Source: Diadophis punctatus similis
Lineage: Eukaryota > Chordata > Lepidosauria > Squamata > Dipsadidae
Length of the DNA stretch: 64,000 nt
Assembly (NCBI GenBank): GCA_023053685.1
Contig: JALIGW010000010.1
Span: forward strand, 15,470,919 to 15,534,918
Direction: 5' to 3'
Part shown: positions 1-9,597 of the stretch, piece by piece
How the letters are laid out: the number at the start of each line of letters is the position of its first letter
How positions within the stretch are numbered: the first letter of the stretch is position 1
Program-made: the position numbers and the translations under genes
The notes under the pieces: model-generated
Database searches by the model: none
What the model was told of the DNA's origin: nothing
What the model saw: only the letters and a program-made list of their open reading frames with translations

Positions 1-960
1 GCTGTCTCAGAGGAGTTTTCATCTCAGACTCAACAAACTAGAGACGATCTGGTATCTGTATTTAAAGCTGTGGCAGTTAATATGGAATTATTGGAAAAAG
101 ATGTGGCTGAAATTAAACAAACTACGGTGACTTTGGATGAAAAAGTGGTTGAGATTCAGAACAAAATTGAAGGAACTGAGGCAGATTTAACGATGATCCA
201 GTATAATGATATGGAATTTGCTCTAAGATTAAGAGGGGTAAAAGAAAAAAAACAAGAGAATTTAAAAGAAAAGATATTGGAAGCATTCATGCAGATCTTG
301 GGGGGAACAAAAGCAGAATTGGACTGTCAGATTGATAAAATATATCGAGTTAATTCGTGGATTGCCAGACAGAAACATTTGCAAAGAGACATTGTAATAT
401 ATTTTACCACAAGGACATTGCGAAATCGAATTATACAGGCGGCTTTTAAAAACAAACTTAAGGTGGATGAACAAGAGATTTTGACATTTAAGGAAATTCC
501 TCCAAAAATACTGAAAGCACGCAAGGATTATGCCTTTCTGGTGGCAGAATTGAAAGACCAACAGATAAGATATAAATGGGAAATCCCAGCTGGATTAGTG
601 GTTACTTACATGGGAGAAAGATACAGACTCAATATGATTTGTAAAGCAAAAGATTTTTTTGCCAACATGTTAAAGGCCGGGATACCAAAATCACCAGAAG
701 GCAAAAGAAATGAGGAGGTTAAAAAAGAGGAAAAAGAAGATTTGTGGATTGCAGATCAGAGAGGAAATCTGAACGGTCAAGAAGAAACAAAGGACCCAAG
801 ACAGAGAGAAGTAATTGTTGAAAGTGAAGAAGAATTAAATCATCAACTTCAGTTGTTAACTCTTCAAAGCGAAGAAGAATTAGATCAACATAATTTCAGA
901 TGCCAACTTAAAGAATTATTGATGGCTCTAGGCTTGAAGGAGGGAGAAATTAAAAACTGA
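1..960 (+). CDS. L1 ORF1p-like RNA-binding protein (5' partial)
   Basis: The frame is open from base 1 to the TGA at 958-960 (319 codons), so the true start lies upstream of the window. The N-terminal part is a heptad-like coiled-coil. From about 198 it matches the L1 ORF1 RRM and C-terminal domains: 'MEFALRLRGVKE', 'IDKIYRVNSW', 'RDIVIYFTTRTLRNRI', then 'ILKARKDYAFLVAEL'. The tail is highly charged (Glu/Lys-rich). In the L1 family this protein trimerises, coats its RNA and acts as a chaperone during retrotransposition. No internal stop is seen in the visible part. Nothing downstream encodes ORF2. Confidence 0.85.
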   Translation, partial: AVSEEFSSQTQQTRDDLVSVFKAVAVNMELLEKDVAEIKQTTVTLDEKVVEIQNKIEGTEADLTMIQYNDMEFALRLRGVKEKKQENLKEKILEAFMQILGGTKAELDCQIDKIYRVNSWIARQKHLQRDIVIYFTTRTLRNRIIQAAFKNKLKVDEQEILTFKEIPPKILKARKDYAFLVAELKDQQIRYKWEIPAGLVVTYMGERYRLNMICKAKDFFANMLKAGIPKSPEGKRNEEVKKEEKEDLWIADQRGNLNGQEETKDPRQREVIVESEEELNHQLQLLTLQSEEELDQHNFRCQLKELLMALGLKEGEIKN

Positions 961-1868
961 TGTTTTAGTAATAGTAGGATAATTTAAAACAAATAAGATA
1001 TAAAAGTCAAGTGCATATATGAAGGCTGCATAAGGTTAGAGAAATTAGATTATAAGATTAAGTTTGTATTATAGGGATTTTTTTCTTTCTATTTTCCTCT
1101 TTACTTGTGGGGAATAAATATAGACTGTAATATAATGTAATAGAGATTAAATTGGTTTTAAAGAATAAGATTAAATTAATATTTGTACTGTAATGTAACA
1201 GAGATTAAGTGAAGGTGAAGATGTTATGTATTTTTATATATGGTTCAAATTGGTTTTGAATTTAACAATTGCTGCCAGGTTGCTGGTGGCATAATACCGG
1301 AAGAGGAAGATTCATCTACTATTCAAAAGTGAACATTAAGAGATGCGCATTTGGCAGGAAAAAATTTTTTTTTCATTAAAAACCGATGTTTCAGTAATAG
1401 TAGGATAATTTAAAATAAACAAGATATAAAAGTCAAATGCATATATAAAGGCTTAAGGCTAGAGAAATTAGATTATAAGACTAAGTTTGTATTATAGGGG
1501 GAAAAAATTTTCCTCTTTATTTGTGGGGAGTAAATATAGATTGCAATGTAATGTAATAGAGATTAAATTGGTTTTAAAGAATAAGATTGAATTAATATTA
1601 CAGGTTGGGGAATAAGTATAGAATGTAATGTAATGGTATAGAGATTAAACTGGTTTTAAAGAATAAGATTAAATTTATATTATAGGTTGATAAGTATAGA
1701 TTGTAATGTAATGTAATAGAGATTAAGTGCAGGTATGTTATGTATTTTTATATATGATTCAAGTTGGTTTTGAACTGAACAATTGATGCCAGGTTGCTGG
1801 TTGGTACAATACTGGAAGAGGAAGATTCATCTATTATTCAAAAGTGAACATTAAGAGATGTGCATTTG
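955..1868 (+). repeat. ~430-bp tandem duplication in the 3'UTR of copy 1
   Basis: The block starting at the ORF1 stop ('aaaaactgatgttttagtaa') recurs from 1378 ('aaaaaccgatgtttcagtaa') and runs in parallel to the 'gcatttggca' motif near 1350 and again near 1864. The first copy ends in an A/T homopolymer near 1360-1380. Smaller repeats ('gtaatgtaatagagattaa' type) occur inside both copies. Copy 2 at 22800-23250 has one version of this region, so the duplication is specific to copy 1 or its sublineage. Confidence 0.75.
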
Positions 1869-2141
1869 GCAGAGATGGCTAAAATTTCAGAACATTTTAA
1901 AGACTATTCAAATGATATATTTGGTAATGGAAAAGACGGATTGACTATATTCAAATCAAGTATCAGACTAAGAAGACCCAAATACATTGTGAAGGACATA
2001 TTTTAACTTTTAGCTTTTTGTTTAACGTATAATATAAGGAGTTAAGACCTAAAGATATTTGGAAGTTAACAATTTTTTTAGCATATCTTAATTTTATATT
2101 TGTGTATACTATATTACACCCTGTGTATGTTCTGGGAAGTC

Positions 2142-2205
2142 CAGGGAGGGGGAGGGGGAGATGGGGGGAGGGTTTGGGGGGAGGGAGGGGGGGAGGGGGC
2201 GAGAA
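2142..2205 (+). repeat. G-rich 3'UTR tract (possible G-quadruplex)
   Basis: There are many runs of three to eight G separated by single A or T, just upstream of the L1 3' tail. Equivalent tracts occur at 23396-23442 (copy 2) and 40088-40146 (copy 4). Mammalian L1 3'UTRs also carry a G-rich polypurine tract that forms quadruplexes; the same role here is inference. Confidence 0.7.
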
Positions 2206-2262
2206 AAAAGAAAAAATGCTTGTACTTTGTACTTATAAAACTTTTTCAATAAAAATAAAAGA

Positions 2263-2638
2263 TAAGAAGGATCCCATTCTTTTAGGAATAGTAAAATAAT
2301 ACATTCTCTTGGGTTTGGAACATCATCCACTTTTGATATAGTGCTAGTATAGCCTTGGTGGTTCCAAGTGGAAAGATTAGCAAGGAAGAATGGCTAGTGG
2401 TATGTACCTTGTTCCCTTAAGTGCATGGTACATGGAAATCTATATGATTTTAGATAATGGTTCAGTATGTAGAGAAGAATTAAGCAACTGTACCCCTAGT
2501 AAAACAACTGCATAGAATAAAGCCTAGAATGTAAGTAGACTGCATAGATGAACCAAGAGCGTTTGACTATATAAGGATTAACATTTAGTTAATGAGTTCA
2601 CTATTGATATCTATGATGATGCAATAAATGCTACTTAC
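2263..2638. other. Intronic sequence, no feature seen
   Basis: Moderately AT-rich sequence between the tail of ORF1-only copy 1 and the CNKSR2 42-base exon. On the minus strand this is the start of the next CNKSR2 intron, with donor GTAAGT at 2638-2633. No repeat family or ORF was recognised. Confidence 0.6.
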
Positions 2639-2680
2639 CACATGCAGAATTTTGTTCTCAGTTTCATGTACTGTGCAGTC
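2639..2680 (-). CDS. CNKSR2: CNKSR2 internal coding exon (42 bp, 14 codons)
   Basis: On the minus strand a pyrimidine-rich stretch ending TTTCTAG (AG at 2682-2681) precedes 42 coding bases, followed by a consensus donor GTAAGT at 2638-2633. The exon reads DCTVHETENKILHV. This is the CNKSR2 segment that directly follows the peptide encoded by 58250-58337; from memory the mammalian protein has Tyr where this exon has His. Both boundaries are phase 0, matching the phase-0 end of the upstream exon. CNKSR2 is a membrane-associated scaffold (SAM-CRIC-PDZ-PH) linking Ras/Raf/MAPK signalling to the postsynaptic density, and this exon lies in or just after CRIC. It was missed by ORF calling because of its size. 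Confidence 0.9.
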
Positions 2681-2764
2681 CTAGAAAGATAAGATGAACT
2701 GAAATCAATTTAATTAAATGAAACATTTAGGGGAAAGTGGTTACTTTTTAATACTTCAATAATA

Positions 2765-2846
2765 TGAGAGGGGGGAGGGAGAGGGAGAGGGAGAGGGAGA
2801 GAAGGAAGGAAGAAAGGAAGGAAGGAAGGAAGGAAGGAAGGAAGGA

Positions 2847-2910
<64 letters not shown>

Positions 2911-2911
2911 A
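2765..2911. repeat. Compound purine microsatellite (GGGAGA)n-(GGAA)n-(GAAA)n
   Basis: Uninterrupted purines change from GGGAGA units to GGAA to GAAA units over about 145 bp. The charged ORFs on both strands here are simply translated repeat. Confidence 0.95.
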
Positions 2912-3054
2912 AAGAAAGTCAGTCATCATTTGGAGATAAGAAATATCAGTTCCTTCCTTTGATAGCCATAATTCTGAAATTATCCTCCCCATAACCATAG
3001 TTCATTATCTACAACTCCTCACATATTTAGTTGGTTTACTAAATAAAGAAAGGA

Positions 3055-3057
<3 letters not shown>

Positions 3058-3109
<52 letters not shown>
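3058..3109. repeat. (GT)n microsatellite
   Basis: About 26 uninterrupted GT dinucleotides. Confidence 0.97.
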
Positions 3110-3114
<5 letters not shown>

Positions 3115-3850
3115 AAATAAATGAAAAATATGAACTAAGCTAATATAATATATGAATTAAACTAATATATGAACTAATTACATACAAAATGAATACAGGC
3201 ATCACAAAACTATTTTCTATGAAATGCCTTTTCAGAAATGAATTTGTTCTGAATCTGAAACAATTTGGGTCCTGGAAATTCTTATACTATTATGAAGCAT
3301 TTTGTCCTAATGCTTGTTGGTAGAAATAGTGGAATTAAGCCAGCTGCCAAAGTTCTATTTACAATGATTATTTTCTTAACTTTTAAGTTGCATAAACATT
3401 GAACTAATACCAAGAATTTCAATGAAAGAGTACATAGGACTAAAGGCCCTACAATTTGTTGATTTCTATTCATCCAACTTTCAATGTAGCTTAGTATTTT
3501 TTTTCAAACTGACAAAAATAGCCCCTTAACTCTTCTTTCAAAAGTATCAAGATGCTTCATTAATCTAACATTACTGCAATCTAACATCATTAAAATATAG
3601 TTATAGCTTTTGCAATTTTGAAATATTTCAGTCAAAATCACTGAATATTCTTAATACTTTAGCTTACAATTAAAATCTCTGTCTTTCTGCTCTCTCCCTC
3701 TCTCTGCCCATCTCTCTCCCCTACAGACATAAATATCCATTGCTAAAAGTTTCCATGAATAAGGTGAATGCATTTATAGAGAGAAAAAATAAGCCAACGG
3801 TGTGTCACCCACATTCAAGATGAACTGCTCCCATTACAAAATATAGAAAC

Positions 3851-4643
3851 ATGGAGTTTGCAATAAGAGTAAGAGGCATAAAAGAGAACAAACAGGAGAA
3901 CCTGAAAGAAATCATGTTGGAGGCACTTGAGCAAGCACTTGGAGTGAAGAAGGAAGATTTGGCATGGCAGATTGATAAAATATACCATGTTAACTCATGG
4001 ATGGCTAAAAACAGAAACTTACCAAGAGATATTGTGATCTATCTTACTACAAGAACATTACGCAATGATATTCAACAAGCAACGTTTGTAAATAAGCTCC
4101 AAGTGGAGGGACAGTAAGTGATGACAATGAAGGAAATTCCCCCCAAAATGTTGAAAGCCAGGAAGGATTATACCTTCCTGGTGGAGGAGTTGAGAAGACA
4201 ACAAGTACAATACAAATTCCAAATGGTTTGGTGGTTACACACCTGGGAGCGAGATATTGACTTAACACGGTACAGAAAGCTAGAGATTTTTATGAAGATG
4301 TTCTAATGGCTGGCACATCAAGATCTCCAGAGGGAAAATGAAAGGGGGATGGTACACAACAAGAGAGAGAAGAGCTGCTGAAAGTGGTACAAGAGGGAGC
4401 TCTTTCATTGGCCATTGAAATGGAACAAAGCCCAGAGGTACTTAACAGACAGGAAATGATTAAAGAACAAAGACAGACTAGAGCTGCCAAACAGAGACAA
4501 GAATTGAGACAACAAAGACATCAGATGGTACCTCAAGATATTCCTAAATCAGAAGTGGTGGGAGGAGCGAGACCAAAAGAAAAATCTAAGGTAGATCTTC
4601 AGGACATGCTCCAGACGCTTCAGAAGCCCAGAGATTGGAACTA
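3851..4643 (+). pseudogene. L1 ORF1 remnant
   Basis: The first stretch matches the ORF1 RRM ('IDKIYHVNSW', 'RDIVIYLTTRTLRNDI'). There is an in-frame TAA at 4115-4117, then the frame continues with the C-terminal domain ('KMLKARKDYTFLVEELR'). A frameshift follows near 4220-4310. A Gln/Glu-rich tail appears in another frame (4384-4643), ending immediately before ORF2. The coiled-coil N-terminus is absent. The copy is non-functional. Confidence 0.8.
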
Positions 4644-4644
4644 A

Positions 4645-5289
4645 ATTTCTTACCTGGAATGTTAATGGCTTGAACTCTCCACAGAAGAGGAGGAAAATAT
4701 TTCATTATTTAAAACAATTTAAGAATGACCTGATATGTCTACAAGAGACTCATATAAGGACACAAGACCAAAAATATTTGATAAATACAAGATTAGGTAC
4801 ACATTTTGTTGCAGCAGCTTCAGGAAAAAAATGGTATCGTTATATACGTGAAAAAAGATTTGATTGCCAAGTTAATAGAAGCAGATGATCAAGGAAGATT
4901 TTTAGCAATTGAACTTTTAATAAAAGGACAGAAAATACTTGTGATTGGCATATATGCTCCGAATCAACAACAAGAAAGATTTTATGATCTTTTGCACTCA
5001 AAGCTGACACAATGGGAGTACAAAACCTGCATTTTTTAGGGGATTGGAATGGTGTTTTGGATGTTCAGAAAGACAAGAAGGGCCCTAAGCAAAATATTTT
5101 CTCAAGAGCAAGATTGCCCAAATCCTTTTTTGAGATGATGGAAGACTGGGAGCTGAGAGATATATGGCGTGAAAGAAACCCTGCAGAAAAGGACTTTACT
5201 TTTTACTCAGCTAGACACTAGTCATTTTCAAGGATTGATTTTATTTTAATTACTAATGATCTTTTTTCTAGGGTGAAGAGAACGAAGAT
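4645..5289 (+). pseudogene. L1 ORF2 endonuclease domain, N-terminal piece
   Basis: It starts with the APE-type endonuclease signature (Asn-Gly-Leu-Asn-Ser) and contains 'DLICLQETH'. A frameshift near 4830-4850 moves the frame, then 'GIYAPNQQQERFYDLL' and a GDWN motif (GDFN in active copies) follow. The piece ends a few codons before the catalytic SDH, where the L2 tail begins. In L1 this domain nicks target DNA for target-primed reverse transcription. Confidence 0.8.
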
Positions 5290-5300
5290 TTGCACGAGGG

Positions 5301-5305
5301 TATTT

Positions 5306-5389
<84 letters not shown>

Positions 5390-5397
5390 TTATTTAT
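5301..5397. repeat. (TTTA)n microsatellite at the L2 3' end
   Basis: About 24 near-perfect TTTA units abut the 3' terminus of the antisense L2, so the array is an expanded LINE tail. Confidence 0.95.
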
Positions 5398-5663
5398 GTT
5401 TTCTTATATGCCGCCCTACTCCCGAGGGACTCAGGGAGGCGTACAGCAAAGAAAATACAAGAAACCAGCAATAAACATAATTAAAATCGAATACAAAAAT
5501 TAAAAATTCCAATATTAAAAAACATCCATCAACCAAACATACCCGGGGGAGAGCTCAGATGGATTCGTCTCTAACCCCCTGCCTGCAGGAAAAGCCATGT
5601 CTTAACGGCCTTTCAAAAGGCCAGCAGGGTGGGGATGGTTCGGGTCTCTGGGGGAAGTTGGTT

Positions 5664-8576
5664 CTAGAGCGCGCCCCCCCCAGAGAAGGCTCTCCCCCTA
5701 GGGCCCGCCAGCCGGCATTGCTTGGCTGACGGGACCTGGAGGAGGCCAACTCTGTGGGCCCTAACCAGTCGAAGGGAAGTATGAGGCAGAATGCGGTCCC
5801 GGAGATAGCCTGGTCCTAAGCCATGAAGGGCTTTAAAGATGATGATCAACACCTTGAATTGCACCCGGTGACCGATGGGCAACCAGTGCAGCTGGCGGAG
5901 TATAGGTGTCACGTGGGTGTACCTTGGCACACCCACCACAGCACGCGCAGCCGCATTTTGCACCAACTGAAGTCTCCGGATACTCTTCAAGGGTAGCCCT
6001 ATGTAGAGCGCGTTGCAGTAGTCCAGACGGGAGGTGACAAGGGCATGAGTGACCGTGAGTAGAGCCTCCTTCTCCAAGTATGGCCGCAACTGGTGCACCA
6101 GGTGAACCTGTGCAAAGGCCCCCCTAGCCACAGCAGTAAGATGATGATCCAATTTTAGCTATGGGTCTAGGAGGACCCCCAAGTTGCGGACCTGATCTGA
6201 GGGAGTTAATTTCGCTCCCTCAAGAACCAAGGAGGGACAGTTGTCATAGTCCTTAGGAGGCAATATCCAAAGCCACTCAGTCTTGTCGCGGTTGAGTCTG
6301 AGTCTGTTTCTCCCCATCCAGATCCTAACGTCGTCCAGGCACCGGCACATTACATCAACTGCCACACTGAATTGAGACGGGGTGGTGATGTACAGCTGGG
6401 TGTCATCAGCGTACTGATGGAAACACACCCCGTGTCTACGGATGATCTCCCCCAGCGGTCTCATGTAAATGTTAAACAGGATGGGCGAGAGAACCGAACC
6501 CTGAGGCACCCCACATGAAAGGGCCCTAGGGGACGATCTCTGCCCTCCTGTTAACACTGACTGCATCCTATCGGCAAGATAAGAGGAGAACCACCGCAAA
6601 ACGGTGCCTCCCACTCCCCACTCGCCGAGACGATGCAGAAGGATACCATGGTCGATGGTATCGAAAGCCGCTGAGAGGTCAAGTAGCACCAGGATGGAGG
6701 ACTTCCCCCCATCCCGGGCTCGCCAGAGATCATCCATCAGCGCGACCAAGGCAGTTTCTGTACTGTAGCCGCGCCTGAAACCCGACTGATAGGCATCTAG
6801 ATGATCTGTTTCCTCCAATAGCCGCAGAAGCTGAGTAGCCACCACCTTCTCCACAACTTTCCCTACGAAAGGTAAGTTGGAGACTGGACGATAGTTCTTC
6901 AAGTCAGCTGGGACCAGGGAAGGCTTCTTCAGGAGGGGTCTCACCACCGCAGTTTTTAACGACTGCGGTACGGATCCCTCCCTCAGAGAAGTGATGACCA
7001 CCGCCTGGATCCAGCTGCGTGCCACCTCCCTGCTGGCCGAAACCAACCAGGAGGGGCACGGGTCCAATAAACAGGTGGAGGCACCCATCGCCCCCATGGC
7101 TATGTCCACATCTTCGGGAGAAACAGGTGCAAAGTCCTCCCACAACGGTGGACTAAGACTTGCATCCAGTCAACTCAATGGACTCTGCCCAGCTGGAGTC
7201 CAGGTTCGACCAGATCTGAGCGACTTTATCCGACAGAAACTCTGCAAATTCCTCAGCTCTACCTTGCAAGTGTTCCTTGCTTCCCCCTTTGGCAAGGAGG
7301 GAGCGAATCACCCTAAACAAGGCGGCTGGGCGAGAATCTGCGGATGCGATAAGAGCAGAAAAATGAGATCGTTTTGCCGCCCCTATCGCCACTAAATAAG
7401 ACTTGATGTAAATTCTTAATAGTGTTCAATCAGATTCGGTTTTGCTGGCCCTCCAGCGGCGCTCCAGACGTCTCTTCTGGCGTTTCATCTCTCGGAGCTC
7501 CTCGGTAAACCAGGGAGCTTTCCGGGATCCACTGCCGCGGAGAGGTCGCAAAGGCGCAATTCGGTCTAAAGCCCCTGATGCTGCGGTGTTCCAAGCAGTC
7601 ACCAGGGAATCAGCCGAATTGTGTACCAGGGTTTCAGGTATCTCCCCAAGCTCCCTCTGGAATCCTTCCGGCTCCATTAGGTGTCTGGGGCAGAACCACC
7701 TAGTCAGTCCCGCCTCCTTGCGGGGGAGGAGTGGGGCTGCGAAATCCAACCTCAGTAGGAAATGATCTGACCATGACAGCAGAAGGCAAGTTGAAGTCCC
7801 CCAGCACCATAAGCCTGGGGAACTCAACTGCCAAGCCGGCTATTGCCTCGAGCAGCTCAGGCAGGGCCTTACTTACGTAGCTGGGAGGCAGGTACGTTAA
7901 GAAAAGGCCCCACCTGCACCCCTAAGTCCAACTTCAGAAGGAGCGTCTCACACCCAACAATCTCCGGGGCAAGGATCCTACGAGGATGCAGACTTCCACG
8001 CGTTATTATTGCCACTCCTCCCCCCCTTCCCTGGGGTCTGGAATGATGCTGCACTGAGAATCCGTCTGGGCATATCTCGGAGAGAGCTACTCCCCCCTCC
8101 TGGCCCAGCCAGGTCTCAGTTATACAAACCAGGTCCGCCCCCTCCTCTGTGATTAAATCACGTATCAGGGGGGCTTTGTTGATGATTGACCTGGCGTTAA
8201 GCAGCAGCATCCTGAGCCCAGGGCCCTGAAAACCCTGGTTGCCAGGTACTCGGGTTGAGCAAGATGGAACCACTTCAGAGGGGCCGGAACAAGGGATCGC
8301 TTGTAGACAGCGAGGTCTTATTCCCCAAGAGCGGCCCGCCCCTCTGCTCCCGCCATACCTGCCTCTCCCTGATATGACCGAGATGTTCCGGCTCTCGTAC
8401 CCTCCAGAGATCCCCTCCCCTCCCCCGCTGGTCCCCCTCCCTCCCTGCAGGCCATACACACCATTTTCACTAAGCCAGGTAGCAGGGCTCCGCCCCCATC
8501 CGCTTCTGTTTCCACACTCAGCAGAGGGGGACTGCACCCCAGCCCCTGGCTCAATCATTCTGTCCCACCCAATCAT
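5664..8576 (-). pseudogene. L2 ORF2 (endonuclease-reverse transcriptase), frameshifted
   Basis: Pieces in order on the minus strand: 8576-7869 endonuclease ('LLLNARSIINKAPLIRDLI', 'VCITETWLGQ'); 7827-7426 endonuclease-RT linker ('APWFTEELREMKRQKRRLE'); 7392-7153 linker; 7145-6159 RT fingers/palm with 'PQGSVLSPILFNIYM' and YADD; 6152-5664 C-terminal L2 domain. At least four frame changes or stops separate them, so the copy is dead. The RT piece of 328 aa is uninterrupted, suggesting moderate age. Confidence 0.85.
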
Positions 8577-9597
8577 TCCAATCTACACATTCATCCCCCC
8601 CAATCATATAATACAATCACACCAACACACTCCTTCCGGGGTGAGTTCAAAATGTCCAAAGGGAGTCTCCAGTCCTGTTAGAAATTGTCCCTTCCCTATG
8701 GTGTCTGCACCACATCCAATGATAGTTCTCAAGGGAAGGAATGTCCACTGCCCTGCCAGGGCTATACTCAGCAGTCCATCGCTCTACTTCATGGTGCTGT
8801 TTAGTCCAGGGCCCTCTATGGTGTACTGGAGAGCCTCGGAAGAGACGATGACTCCCCCTGCGGAGGTGGTATCGATGGTATCGGCACATTACTGGTCTAT
8901 TTCCCAGAGATAGTCCTCTACGAGCTGGCATATAAAGAGACTTATTCCTCTTCTTATCCCGCTTTCCCCCCTTGCTGAAAGCTGCAATAATCGCAGCAAT
9001 GGTGACGGTCGCAATGGAATCTATCAGCAAGCTCGTACGAAGAAGGTAGGGAGGTGGGAGGTAGCGTCAGACAACATAAGGCTCGCAATAATGACAGCGA
9101 AATGCTGCGGTGTTAAAAACAAGAGGAGGACGAAGTGGCAAGAGTTAGAGTTGAAAGCGGTAGAAGACTCCTAAGCGTCCAGCTAGTTTGATCAGGCTCC
9201 AAAGCTTCGGGTTTTAAAAGAGCTTTGGGTCTTAAAGAAAAAAAGTCCCACTCCTCCAGAGATTTGTAGATGTTGTAGATATTCCAATAAATATTTACAG
9301 TTAGTTGCAATTATTTTATCATCATTTGCAATCTCACGACGGAAACGGAGCGAAAATGGCGCCTCTGTTTGAATTCGGCGTCTCACAACTTCAGCACTTT
9401 CAGAGCTTCTGAGACCTCAATCCTTACAGAATGATGATTACCTTTCGTCTTGTTGTTCCCTGAGGTCTCCTCGTTCCTCTGCACATATAAAGGTGATATA
9501 TTTTAAGCTAAAACCACCGCAATTCAGTCAGTTTCAAATTTGGGAGAGCGGAGTTGCTCTCTCCCTCGCCCTCCCGTCGTGGCTCCAGTCCTGGTAT

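Larger units (their letters stand above)
1..2262 (+). mobile_element. ORF1-only L1-type (HAL1-like) element, copy 1, 5' cut by window edge
   Basis: The unit holds an L1 ORF1 followed directly by a long AT-rich 3'UTR, a G-rich tract (2142-2205) and a tail with AATAAA near 2248. There is no endonuclease/reverse transcriptase ORF2 anywhere between the ORF1 stop at 960 and the tail. Its first 43 bases match 21811-21853, inside ORF1 of copy 2, almost perfectly, so both belong to one subfamily. The 3'UTR carries a tandem duplication: about 955-1378 is repeated at about 1381-1868. The final segment resembles the 3' end of copy 2 and of the autonomous L1 ending near 12412. The left target-site duplication lies outside the window, so retrotransposition as a unit is inferred from copies 2 to 4. 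Confidence 0.8.
2684..3839. other. Intronic DNA with microsatellites
   Basis: This is the 3' end of the 55.6-kb CNKSR2 intron (minus-strand sense). It contains a purine microsatellite at 2765-2911 and a (GT)n run at 3058-3109. The rest is AT-rich unique-looking sequence with a pyrimidine stretch at 3682-3722. No gene or recognised transposon was seen. Confidence 0.6.
5296..9594 (-). mobile_element. L2-clade LINE inserted in L1 ORF2
   Basis: On the minus strand the element runs from a GC-rich 5' region (about 9594-8580) through endonuclease and reverse transcriptase to a 3' end ('gggcggcatataagaa' type) that finishes in (TAAA)n, seen here as (TTTA)n at 5301-5397. The L2 clade is indicated by 'LDPCPSWLV', 'LKNYRPVSNLPF', 'LLDLSAAFDTIDH', 'YADDTQLYI' and the C-terminal 'RLDYCNALYIGLP' and 'LQLVQNAAAR' motifs. 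It lies antisense to the host L1. No convincing target-site duplication was found, and the exact 5' boundary is uncertain by tens of bases. Confidence 0.85.

Noticed and set aside
2764..2994. Highly charged ORFs on both strands (Lys/Glu/Arg repeats; Phe/Leu/Ser repeats)
   Set aside because: They are translations of a purine microsatellite.
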